DNA of 64,000 nucleotides, taken from positions 7,655,001-7,719,000 of the forward strand of contig NZ_OX419519.1 in NCBI RefSeq assembly GCF_948472415.1, read 5' to 3'. Every line of letters starts with the position of its first letter. The first letter of the stretch is position 1. The DNA is from Kitasatospora fiedleri (GTDB lineage: Bacteria; Actinomycetota; Actinomycetes; Streptomycetales; Streptomycetaceae). Position numbers and translations under genes: made by a program. Of the stretch, positions 26,618 through 34,829 are shown piece after piece. Below the pieces are notes generated by a model that did not search any database, was not told the origin of the DNA, and saw only the letters and a program-made list of their open reading frames with translations.

Positions 26618-27118
26618 GTGAGAGAGCTGACCGATCCCGAGATCCGCGCCGCGTTCCTGAACTGTTCCAAGGGCGAGGCGAAACGACTGAACCTGCCCCG
26701 TGAGCTGCACGAACAGCCCTGGCCGGAGCTGGACTTCCTCGGCTGGCGCGACCCGCAGGCCCCGGACCGGGCCTACCTGGTCACCGAGCTGGAGGGCCGC
26801 CCGCAGGCCGTCGTCCTGCGGTCCTCCTCCGGCGCGTCCTGGCAGCCGCGCCGCAGCATCTGCTCGCTGTGCGTCACCACCCACACCGGCGGGGTCTCGC
26901 TGCTGGTGGCCCCGCTGGCCGGTCCCGCCGGGCGGCAGGGCAACTCGGTCGGTGCGTACATGTGCAGCGACCTGGCCTGTTCGCTGTACGTCCGCGGCCT
27001 GCGCGAGACCGGCACCAAGCTCCACGAGTCGCTGACGCTGGAGCAGCGGATCGAGCGGATGCGCGGCAACCTGGCCGCCTTCCTGGCGAAGGTGCGCGGG
27101 GAGGCCGCGGCGGGCTGA
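26618..27118 (+). CDS. FBP domain-containing zinc-finger protein (FusB/EF-G-binding C-terminal type)
   Basis: This 166-residue protein has a treble-clef zinc-binding region with cysteines in ICSLCVTTHTGG and YMCSDLACSLYVRG, as in the C-terminal domain of FusB-type proteins that bind elongation factor G. The N-terminal part (RELTDPEIRAAFLNCSKGEA) is typical of the short actinobacterial members. GTG 26618 is the most plausible start. The nearby operator implies repression by the divergent TetR protein. A role in translation or fusidic-acid response is inference from the family. Confidence 0.78.
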   Translation: MRELTDPEIRAAFLNCSKGEAKRLNLPRELHEQPWPELDFLGWRDPQAPDRAYLVTELEGRPQAVVLRSSSGASWQPRRSICSLCVTTHTGGVSLLVAPLAGPAGRQGNSVGAYMCSDLACSLYVRGLRETGTKLHESLTLEQRIERMRGNLAAFLAKVRGEAAAG

Positions 27119-27145
27119 AGCCCCGCCGGGGGTGCGCGGCCGGGC

Positions 27146-27868
27146 TCAGGGGAGTTCGACGGAGAGCTGGGTGCCCAGTTCGCGGAAGCCGACCCGGGCG
27201 GCGACCCGGCGGGAGGCCGGGACGCGGGCGCGCCACTGGGGAAGCAGCCCGGCGGCGAGGGCGAGGGCGTGGGCGGCGGCGGCCGTCGCGGCGGCGCGGG
27301 CCAGGCCCCGGCCGCGGGCCGCCGGGTCGGTCAGCACGCTGAACTGGGCGGTCTCGAACGGCCAGGCGCGGTAACCGCAGGCGGCCAGGACGCGACCGTC
27401 CCGGAGGACGGCGAACGCGGGCGAGGTGATCTCGCCGAGCGCGGCCTCGTCGCGTTCCGCAGCCGATACCCGGGCCTCCAGGGCGCGCAACTCCTGGTGT
27501 TCGCTCGGGAGTTCGCGGACGGGTGGGTGCCGGGCCGCCGACGCGAGGTCGATCGGGGCGAGGTAGGCGAGCGCGGCGGGGCCGAGCACCCGGCCGACCG
27601 GCAGGGTGGTGCGCAGCCGGTCGGCGTCCCACCCGGCCTCCGGGCAGGACCGCAGCGCGGCGCGGAGCAGTTCGGCGCGCCGGGCATCCGGGGCGGTCGC
27701 CAGCACCGCGCCGCCCAGCGTCAGCAGGCCGGTCCAACCCGGCGGGCACAGGCCGGAGTTCGGCGACACCACGACGCTCGCGGCACCCGGCGCGGGGAAG
27801 GCCGCGGGCACGTCGGCCAGCCCCGTCCAGAGGCGGGACGCCCGGTGGAGCAGGTGGTCGTCGGTCAT
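27146..27868 (-). CDS. GNAT family N-acetyltransferase
   Basis: This 240-residue protein starts at ATG 27868. The N-terminal half is a variable domain. The C-terminal half is a GNAT fold with the acetyl-CoA loop FSVLTDPAARGRGLARAAAT, then ARVPASRRVAARVGFRELG. The acceptor substrate is unknown. It lies convergent to the FBP-domain gene with 27 bp between stops. It is followed upstream by a duplicated 52-bp element. Confidence 0.82.
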   Translation of the reverse strand: MTDDHLLHRASRLWTGLADVPAAFPAPGAASVVVSPNSGLCPPGWTGLLTLGGAVLATAPDARRAELLRAALRSCPEAGWDADRLRTTLPVGRVLGPAALAYLAPIDLASAARHPPVRELPSEHQELRALEARVSAAERDEAALGEITSPAFAVLRDGRVLAACGYRAWPFETAQFSVLTDPAARGRGLARAAATAAAAHALALAAGLLPQWRARVPASRRVAARVGFRELGTQLSVELP

Positions 27869-27875
27869 CGCCCGA

Positions 27876-28015
27876 TTCTGGCAGCGCGGTCGGCTCCGCC
27901 GCACCGGGATTGCGGACGGGGGCGGGGGGAGTCGGCGGGTGTGGCGGTCGGTCCTGGCCTGGTTCCGGCAGTGCCGTCGGCTCCGCCGCACCGGGATTCC
28001 GGGCCGGGGGCGGGG
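27876..28015. repeat. Two direct copies of a 52-bp element upstream of the GNAT gene
   Basis: Copies at 27876-27927 and 27963-28015 share GTCGGCTCCGCCGCACCGGG and similar flanks ending in a G-run. The second lies right after the stop of the lipoprotein gene. Their function is unknown. They could be a duplicated terminator or promoter segment. Confidence 0.65.
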
Positions 28016-28029
28016 TGGCGGGGCGAGGC

Positions 28030-28665
28030 TCAGTGGCCGCCCTTCGGGAGTTGGCAGCCGCCCTCCAGGTACGGACCGTGCACCTCGATGTGCGGCGGGT
28101 CGGACAGCACGCCCGTCAGGCAGGGGCCGAGCTGCGGGACGGAGAAGGTGAAGTGCACGCCGTCGCCGCCCTGGTCGACGGTGGCGTCCGGGTAGCCGAG
28201 GCGGGTGAGCAGGGCCTTGGCCTGCTCGGGGCCGGTCGGGGGCTGTGCGGCGGCCTCGGCGGCGAGGCGGGCGGCGTGCGCCTCGCCGCGGCACTGGGCG
28301 GCGGGGTTCAGCGCGGCCGTCCGCAGGTAGGCGTGGTTCTCGGCGTACTTGGGGTTCTCGGGCTGGGGGCCGGACGACGGGGTGTCCACCGGTGACGGCT
28401 GCGCGGTGGGCTTCCCCGCGCAGGTCCTCGCGACGCTCGGGAACGCCCGGTCGTGGTCGGCCACCGCCTGTGCGTACTGCTGCTCGTACGCCTGCCGGGC
28501 CGCCTGCGCGGCGTCCGGCGAACCGGCGGCGGCGCCCGCGGTGGAGCCGGAACCCGCAGTGGACCCGGAGCCGGGGGAGCCGGAGCTGTGGGTGGAGCCG
28601 CAGCCGGCGAGCAGGGTGCCCGCGGCGAGCACGGTGGCGGCCACGGCCAGGGCGGGACGTTTCAC
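28030..28665 (-). CDS. Putative secreted lipoprotein
   Basis: This 211-residue protein starts at ATG 28665. Its signal peptide ends with the lipobox LLAGCGS, with the lipidated Cys near residue 22. A Ser/Gly/Thr linker follows (GSGSTAGSGSTAG), then an Ala- and Gln-rich helical part. The C-terminal domain (LLTRLGYPDATVDQGGDGVHF) has two cysteines, in GPCLTG and GGCQL. I do not know its function. A 24-bp palindrome lies about 80 bp upstream. Confidence 0.75.
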   Translation of the reverse strand: MKRPALAVAATVLAAGTLLAGCGSTHSSGSPGSGSTAGSGSTAGAAAGSPDAAQAARQAYEQQYAQAVADHDRAFPSVARTCAGKPTAQPSPVDTPSSGPQPENPKYAENHAYLRTAALNPAAQCRGEAHAARLAAEAAAQPPTGPEQAKALLTRLGYPDATVDQGGDGVHFTFSVPQLGPCLTGVLSDPPHIEVHGPYLEGGCQLPKGGH

Positions 28666-28743
28666 GGTGGGGCGCTCCGGTCGGCAGGGACGGGCCCCGG
28701 CGGCCCGTCGCGCCGATCATCATTCCGTATGCGGTGGACCGGT

Positions 28744-28767
28744 GGCCTGAGTACCCGTACTCAGGCC
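28744..28767. promoter_or_regulatory. Palindrome with TGAGTAC-NN-GTACTCA core upstream of the lipoprotein gene
   Basis: Arms GGCCTGAGTAC and GTACTCAGGCC are perfect over 11 bp with a CC spacer. The same core with a GG spacer occurs at 49173-49188, also just upstream of a minus-strand gene. It is probably a protein-binding site, and the factor is unknown. Confidence 0.6.
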
Positions 28768-28824
28768 CGGGACGCGCGGGGCAGCAAGGGCGTTCCGGTT
28801 CGGGTCAGTTGGAGGCGGCCGTGG

Positions 28825-29703
28825 TCAAGGCAGTCGGAGGACCGCGCGGAAGGCCGGCAGGTGGTCGGCGAGGAAGGCGTCCACCGTGCGGGCGGGGCGG
28901 CCGAGCAGGTCGGGGACGGCGGTGGTCACCCCGGCCAGCGAGCCCGCGGCGACCTGGCGCAGCAGTTCGGCCAGGCCCGCGGTGAAGCCGGCCGGGAGGC
29001 CCTGGGCGGCCAGTGCGGCGGAGACCTCGTCCGGGGTGAGGGGCGCGAGGCCGACCGTCCGGCCCAGGGCGTGCGAGATCCGGGTGGCCAGCTCCCGGTC
29101 GGTGACGGCCTCCGGCCCGGTCAGGACGAAGGACTCGCCGGGGCGCGGCGGCCCCGTCAGCAGGACCTCCGCACACTCGGCGATGTCCCGGCAGTCGATG
29201 TGCGAGACGGGCGCGCCGCCGTAGCGGCCGACCAGGCGCCCGTCGGGGGTGAACGTGCCCGGGGCCAGCAGGTTCTGCAGGAAGCCGGAGGGTTGCAGGA
29301 GCGTCCAGGCGACCGGGCCGGACTCGGCGAGGCGGCGGTCGAGCACGCCGTGCGCGCCCCCGGCGAGCGGGCGGCCGGGCGCGGCGTGCCACACCGAGAC
29401 CTTCACCACCCGTTCGACGCCCGCCGCCGCGGCCGCGTCGATGACGGAGCCGAGCCGGCGGACCATCGGCTGCTCCCCGTCCACCGGCACCGCGCCGGGC
29501 CCGTTCAGGAACAGTCGGTCGACGCCGTCGAACGCGGCGGTGAGCGAGCCCGGATCGGCGAAGTCGCCTACGGCGTACGCGCAGCCCAGGGCGCGGCCCT
29601 TGGCCTCGTCCCGGACCAGGGCGCGGAACTCGGCGTCCCGGTCGGCGAGTCGGCGGACCAGGTGGCGGCCGATCGAGCCGGTGGCTCCGGTCAGCAGGAT
29701 CAC
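28825..29703 (-). CDS. NmrA-like NAD(P)-binding family protein
   Basis: This 292-residue protein starts at GTG 29703 after GGGGAGA. The N-terminal Rossmann motif is VILLTGATGSIGRHLVRRLA. The rest follows the atypical short-chain dehydrogenase/NmrA pattern (DGVDRLFLNGPG, RVVKVSVWHA, VAWTLLQPSGFLQNLL, SFVLTGPEAVTDREL). Members act as NAD(P)H-quinone reductases or redox-sensing regulators. It is divergent from a TetR gene and shares an operator region with it, so it is likely the TetR-controlled target. Confidence 0.87.
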   Translation of the reverse strand: MILLTGATGSIGRHLVRRLADRDAEFRALVRDEAKGRALGCAYAVGDFADPGSLTAAFDGVDRLFLNGPGAVPVDGEQPMVRRLGSVIDAAAAAGVERVVKVSVWHAAPGRPLAGGAHGVLDRRLAESGPVAWTLLQPSGFLQNLLAPGTFTPDGRLVGRYGGAPVSHIDCRDIAECAEVLLTGPPRPGESFVLTGPEAVTDRELATRISHALGRTVGLAPLTPDEVSAALAAQGLPAGFTAGLAELLRQVAAGSLAGVTTAVPDLLGRPARTVDAFLADHLPAFRAVLRLP

Positions 29704-29760
29704 GGCGGGTTCTCCCCTGTCTGGTGTTCCGTGGCGCGGCGGACGGCGCGCCGATAAGCT

Positions 29761-29803
29761 GAGGCATCCTCGATTTCGAGGTAAGTCGAGGATGCCTCGA
29801 CTT
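29761..29803. promoter_or_regulatory. Tandem overlapping TetR operators between divergent NmrA-like and TetR genes
   Basis: Two palindromes built from CCTCGA/TCGAGG occur side by side. CCTCGATTTCGAGG is at 29768-29781. Arms AAGTCGAGG and CCTCGACTT with a 3-nt spacer are at 29783-29803. The whole block is also bracketed by a 13-bp inverted repeat (29761-29773 and 29786-29798). Confidence 0.75.
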
Positions 29804-29910
29804 GACCGCCGACCGCAAGAGCCGATGTGCAGGGGGCGGCCACCAGGGCCGATCGCAGGAACCGACCGCGAGGGCCGGCCGCAAGGGCCCGGCCGGGAAA
29901 GGGAGATGAC

Positions 29911-30465
29911 GTGACCGAGACCGTCCGCCGCCGTCCGCGCGCCGACGCGCGGCGCAACCGCGAGCGGCTGCTCGCCGAGGCCGACGCCGTCTTCCGGGAG
30001 GAGGGCACCGGCGCCTCGCTGGAGCGGGTGGCCCGCCGCGCCGGGGTGGCCATCGGCACGCTCTACGGCCACTTCCCGACCCGCGCCGCGCTGATCGCCG
30101 CGCTGCTGGACGCGCGCAACCAGGAGCTGTTCGCGCACGGGGACGGACTCGCCGAGCACCCCGACCCGGCCCGGGCGCTGGCCGACTGGGTCCGCGCGGT
30201 GGTCCGGCACGCCGCCGCCTACCAGGGCCTGGCCGCCACGCTGGCCGCCCGTTCCGACGAACTCCAGGACTCCTGCCACCGGTTGACGGCCATCGGCGAC
30301 CGCCTGGTCGACCGGGCCCGCCGGGCGGGCGCCCTGCGCGGCGACACCACGGGCGCGGACGTGTTCACCCTGATGAACGCCGCCGCCTGGGCCCGCGAGC
30401 ACGACACCGAGGACCAGGCCGACCGGCTGCTCGACCTCGCGCTGGCGGGGATGATCGCGCGGTGA
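29911..30465 (+). CDS. TetR/AcrR family regulator
   Basis: This 184-residue repressor starts at GTG 29911 with AAAGGGAG before it. The DNA-binding part has GTGASLERVARRAGVAIGTL and YGHFPTRAALIAALL. The C-terminal domain resembles the SbtR type found in actinomycetes (DSCHRLTAIGDRLVDRARRAGALR). It probably represses itself and the divergent NmrA-like gene through the double palindrome between them. Confidence 0.9.
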   Translation: MTETVRRRPRADARRNRERLLAEADAVFREEGTGASLERVARRAGVAIGTLYGHFPTRAALIAALLDARNQELFAHGDGLAEHPDPARALADWVRAVVRHAAAYQGLAATLAARSDELQDSCHRLTAIGDRLVDRARRAGALRGDTTGADVFTLMNAAAWAREHDTEDQADRLLDLALAGMIAR

Positions 30466-30539
30466 CGCGGGGGCGGGGGCGGGGGCGGGGGCGGAAGGTG
30501 GACGGGGTGGACGGGCGGCGGCCACGGCGGCGCCGGGGC

Positions 30540-30620
30540 CGGTGAGTTCGCGCGGGTGTTCAACGGTGACGGAACTTTCAACACATTCACCGGTCATATG
30601 ACTGGATGGTGGGCGTACTG
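30540..30620 (+). promoter_or_regulatory. AT-rich promoter region of the KAS/acyltransferase cluster
   Basis: The stretch has far lower GC than its surroundings and holds TTTCAACACATTCACC followed by the palindrome GTCATATGAC (30593-30602, extended to 8-bp arms with one mismatch). It is the only plausible promoter before the acyltransferase gene. The symmetric site may be an operator. Confidence 0.5.
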
Positions 30621-30736
30621 ATTGGGCACTGTGGTGGCGGGCCGGACGTCGGCCGCGCCGAGGGGAGTCGGTGCGGGGCCGGGCGTGGTGCGGCCCGTAC
30701 CGGATCGGCCCTCTCGCTGCTGCGGAGCGTGCAGTC

Positions 30737-31838
30737 ATGCCCGTGTCGGTTCACATGTTTCCAGGCCAGGGGGACTTCCCCGTGCGGACGCTGTACCGGG
30801 CCGCCGCCCGGGACGGTGCCCTGCGCCGCGCGCTGCGGGCCGTCTACGAGGAGATCGACGCCACCGTCGCGACCGCCGCCGCCACCGTCGATGATCCCGC
30901 CGTCGATGACGCCGCCCCGCTTCCGGCACCCCCGCACCCGCCCCCGTCCCCCCGCCGGCCGCCCTGCTGCTCGGCGAACACCCGCCCGGCGGGAGGGAGT
31001 TGGCCGAGGGCCCGGTCGGCCTCCAGCAACTGGCCCACTACGGTGCGGCGGTGGCCTGGCAGCGGGTCCTGACCGAGCGGTACGGGCCGCCCGACGCGCT
31101 GCTGGCCGTCAGCTTCGGGGAACTCGCCGCGCTGACCGCCGCCGGTGCCTGGACGGTCGGGGCCGGCGCGCGCGCCGCGTACGGCTTGGCCCGGGTGCTG
31201 GCCCGGACGCCCGGCGGGCTGACCCTGATCGGCTGCGGGGAGCCGCGGGCGGCCGCGCTGGCCGCCCGCGCCGGGGGCGGCCGGGTCGCCGTCGGCTGCG
31301 TCAACAGCCCCGGGGAGTGCGTGCTCGTCGGGCCGGTCGACCGGCTGACCGCCGTCGAGCGGCTCGCCGCCGAGCAGGGCGTCACCGCGGTCCGGCTGCG
31401 CCTGCCCTTCACCTCGCACCACCCGGAACTCGACCGGCAACGGCGGCAGTTCGAGGAGATCCTGCGCGGCGGCCCGGCGATCGGGGAGCCCGCCGTCCCG
31501 GTCTACTCGGCCGTCGCCGGACGCCGCTACACCCCCGCCGACGACCTGGCCGCCCGCGCCGCCGACTGCCTGGTCCGCCCCGCCCACCTGCCCGGGCCCT
31601 CGCCCTGCTCGCCGCCCACGGCCACACCGACTACCGCGAGGCCGGTCCGGGCGGCGCGCTGAGCCGCAACGCCGCCGACTGCCTGCGCGGCACCGGCGCC
31701 CGGGTGCACACCCCACCGTCCGGCCGGCCGTTCGCCCCACCGTCCGATCGACTGCTCGCCCCACCGCCCGACCAACCGCTCGCCTCACCGCCTGCCCCAC
31801 CACCTGACCAACCGCCGACCCCCGCAGCGAGAAGGACC
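30737..31838 (+). CDS. Malonyl/acyl-CoA:ACP acyltransferase domain protein; two frameshifts; no stop before next gene
   Basis: The start is ATG 30737 (MPVSVHMFPGQGDF), with the FPGQG motif of acyltransferases. Frames change between 30930 and 30958 and again at 31591-31593. Each is repaired by one missing C. The nucleophile region reads LLAVSFGELAALTAAGAW: the usual GHSxGE motif has become AVSFGE but the Ser remains. The active His is probably in FTSHHPEL. The C-terminus ALALLAAHGHTDYREAGPGG is typical. The repaired frame then runs through a Pro-rich linker (APPPDQP pieces) into the acyl-CoA oxidase gene without a stop, so one fused protein is possible. It should load extender or starter acyl groups on the cluster ACP. 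Confidence 0.72.
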
Positions 31839-31844
31839 GTGACG

Positions 31845-33699
31845 ATGACCGAGGAGCCGACGAGGACCCTGGACGAACTGCTGCACGGTCGCCACCACCC
31901 CGGCTACCTGCCCCGCCTGCACCGCGCCCTGGCCCGGCACCCCTACCGGGTCGCCGAGTCCGCCGCCGAGCGCGAGCCCTACCTGTACCGCCGCCTGCGC
32001 GCCCTGCTGCGCGCCCTGCCCGCTGCCGCCGACCTGCACGCCGACGCCGACGCGCTGGCCGCCGCCCTGGCCTGGGCCACCGTCGCCGACCCCCGGCTCG
32101 GCATGACGGTGGTCACCCAGAGCATCCTGGGCCAGGGTTCGCTGTTGCGGCTGGCCGGCGGGCCCAAGGACGTCCGGCCGGAGCTCGACGCCGTCGACGC
32201 CGGTGCCCTGCGGATCGGCTACCTGGTCACCGAGGCCGGCCGCGCCAGCAGCCACCTCGGCGCCGGGACGGTGGCCGAATTCGACCCCGGGCGGCGTGAG
32301 TTCGTGCTGCGCACCCCCACCGCGGCGGACCGGAAGTTCGGCGGCGTGGCCGGGCACCCCGGGCCGCGCGGAGCCGTGGTGATCGCCCGCGCGGTGGACG
32401 GGCGGGGCCGGGAGGGCGGGGTGTTCGCCTTCCTGGTGCGCCTGGCCGACCACGACGGCCCGCGCCCGGGCGTCACCCTCTCCCCGCCCGTCCCGGTCGG
32501 CGCGCTCCCGCTCGGCTACCACCGGATCGGGTTCGACGGCGTCCGCGTCCCCGAGGCGCACTGGCTGCGGGACGACGCCGACCTCGACGAGCACGGCCGC
32601 CTGCGCGACCCGCGCACCCCGAGGACCGGCTGCGCCGCACCCTCGCCGTCGGCCGGGACCTGTGGGGCGTCCTGCCCACCGCGCTGGCCGCGCTGGCCCG
32701 CCAGTCCGCGGTGCTCGCCGTCCGGCACTCCGCCACCGCGAGACCCGCGCCGCACTCGCCCCCGGCAGCCCCCTGCTCGCCCACCGCAGCCAGCAGCGCG
32801 CCCTGCTCGGCGCCCTCGCCGACGCCTTCGCGCTCAGCTGCGCCGCCGCCCGCGCTCGCGAACTGCTCGCCGCCGCGCGGGAGTCCGACACCGCCGGCGC
32901 CGAGGCCGGATTCGCGCCCTGGTCCGCCGTCAGCCGCCCGCTGTCCGCGTACAAGGCGCACTGCGCCGACGAGGCCGAACGGATCGTCGCCGAGTGCCAG
33001 CGCCGCTGCGGCCACGCCGGACTCGCCGACGACAACCGGCTGGCCGGCTACCACGGCTTCGCCCGCTCCTTCGACCCGGCCGGCGGCGACAGCCGGCTGA
33101 TCCGCTACGACCTCGGGCGCGCCCTGCTCGACGACCCGCCCGCCACCGGCACCGCCACCGGCACCGGCGCCCTCCCGCCCGTCCCGGCCGACCTCGCCGA
33201 CCCCGGCTGGTGGCCCGCCGTGCTGGCCCGCCACCAGCACACCCTCACCGGGTGGCTGCGCCGGGCCCGCACCGAGCACGCGCCCGGCTCCGCCACCCCC
33301 TTCGAGGTGTGGAACCCGCTGCTCGACCGGGCGGCCGAACTCGGCGCCACCTACGCCGCCCGGCTCGCCGCCGAGGACCTTCCGCGCGCCCTCGCCACCC
33401 TCCCCCCGGACGAGGCCACCACCGCCCTCGCCCACCTCGCCGCCCTGCGCGCCGCCGACCGGACGGCCGGCGCCCTGCTGCGCCACCGCACCCTCACCCC
33501 GGGCGACCTGGTCGGCCTGGAGAACGCCCTGGAGCGCGGCTACGACCGGCTGCTGCCGCACCTGGAGCGGATCGAACGCGCCTTCGCCTTCCCGGACGAC
33601 CTGGTCCGGGCCCGCGACGGCGCGCCCGAGGCCCGACCGGCCGCCGCCGACCCCACCGACCCCGCCGACCCCGCCGAGCGGAAGGAGCCGGGGCCGTGA
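31845..33699 (+). CDS. Acyl-CoA dehydrogenase/oxidase-like flavoprotein; two frameshifts
   Basis: About 618 residues when repaired. ATG 31845 lies 8 bases after GAAGGA. The fold follows peroxisomal-type acyl-CoA oxidases: WATVADPRLGMTVVTQSILG, GYLVTEAGRASSHLGAG, FVLRTPTAADRKFGG, LGYHRIGFDGVRVPEAHWL. Single C losses near 32618 and at 32737 break the frame (EDRLRRTLAVGRDLWG and RHSATRETRAALA are restored). The C-terminal domain has CGHAGLADDNRLAGYHGFAR and then PAGGDSRLIRYDLG. By eye this aligns with the FEGDN segment of oxidases, and Gly stands in place of the catalytic Glu. It may therefore not be a normal alpha,beta-dehydrogenase. The stop overlaps the next start (GTGA). Confidence 0.75.
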
Positions 33700-34829
33700 A
33701 CGCGGTGGGCGTGTGGGGCACCGGGCGGTACGTGCCGGCCCGAGTGCGGAGCAACGCGGAGGTCGCGGCCGGGACGGGGGTGACGCCGGAGTGGATCGCG
33801 GAGCGCACCGGCGTGCGCCGCCGGCACGTCGCGGACGGGTCGCAGGCGGCCTCGGACCTGGCCGCGGAGGCGGTGCGCCGGGCGCTGGCCTCGGCGGGCG
33901 TGACGGCCCGGCAGCTCGGGCTGCTGGTCTGCGCGACCTCGACGCCGGACGAGCTGGGCCCGGCGACGGCCTGCCGGGTGCAGGCCCTGGTCGGGGCGGT
34001 CGACGCCGTCGCGCTCGACGTCTCCGCGGCCTGCTCGGGCTGGCTGTTCGGCGCGAAGGTCGCGCACGACTGGCTGCGGGAGGCGGACGGGCCGATGCTC
34101 GCGGTGGTGGTCGGGGTGGAGGCGTACTCGAAGTTCCTCGACCCCGCGGACCGGGCCACCGCCGTGCTGTTCGCGGACGGGGCCGCCGCCACCGTGCTGG
34201 GCCCGGTCGAACCGCCGGGCGGGCTGGGCGGGTTCCGGCTGGGCTCGGACGGCAGGCTCGCGGACCGGGTGCTGATCCCGGCCGGCGGCAGCCGACGCCC
34301 GGCGACCCGGCAGACCCTCGCGGAGGGCGCGCACCGCATCCGGATGGACGGGCGGACGGTGAGCCGGTTCATCCGGGACGCCTTCCCGCGGATGCTCGGC
34401 GAGACGCTGGAGCGCCACGGCCTGACCACCGACGACATCGACCACGTGATCACCCACCAGCCCAACCCCGTCCTGGTGCGCCGGCTCGCCGCCGAGGCGG
34501 GCCTCGCCGACCGGATGACCGTGGTCGGCGACCTGGTCGGCAACATCGGTGCGGCCAGCGCCCCGTACGCACTGGCCACCGCGCACGCCGAGGGCCGGCT
34601 GCAACCCGGCGACCTGATCCTGCTGACCGTCTTCGGCGCCGGCATGACCTGGGGCAGCGCCCTGCTGCGCTGGTCCGAGACCCGCCCCGGAACCCGCCCC
34701 GAAGCCCGTCCCGGAACCCCTCCCGGCATCCGTCCGGAGACCCGCCCCGGCAGCCGCACCGACACCGGGACCGGGGCCGACACCGCGGCCGACCCGCACC
34801 GCACCGAACGGAAGGAAGAACTGTCATGA
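33696..34829 (+). CDS. 3-oxoacyl-ACP synthase III (KASIII/FabH-like) 1
   Basis: This 377-residue condensing enzyme starts at GTG 33696, overlapping the upstream stop, with GGAAGGAG before it. The catalytic triad is complete: C113 in SAACSGW, H254 in ITHQPNP, N283 in GNIGAAS. The N-terminus (GVWGTGRYVPARVRSNAE) and EWIAERTGVRRRH are typical of FabH relatives. After residue 325 there is a 50-residue Arg/Pro/Thr tail built of TRPGTRPEARPGT-like pieces, absent from housekeeping FabH. It probably starts chain building on the ACP in this cluster or acts as an acyl transferase. The substrate is unknown. Confidence 0.9.
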   Translation: MNAVGVWGTGRYVPARVRSNAEVAAGTGVTPEWIAERTGVRRRHVADGSQAASDLAAEAVRRALASAGVTARQLGLLVCATSTPDELGPATACRVQALVGAVDAVALDVSAACSGWLFGAKVAHDWLREADGPMLAVVVGVEAYSKFLDPADRATAVLFADGAAATVLGPVEPPGGLGGFRLGSDGRLADRVLIPAGGSRRPATRQTLAEGAHRIRMDGRTVSRFIRDAFPRMLGETLERHGLTTDDIDHVITHQPNPVLVRRLAAEAGLADRMTVVGDLVGNIGAASAPYALATAHAEGRLQPGDLILLTVFGAGMTWGSALLRWSETRPGTRPEARPGTPPGIRPETRPGSRTDTGTGADTAADPHRTERKEELS

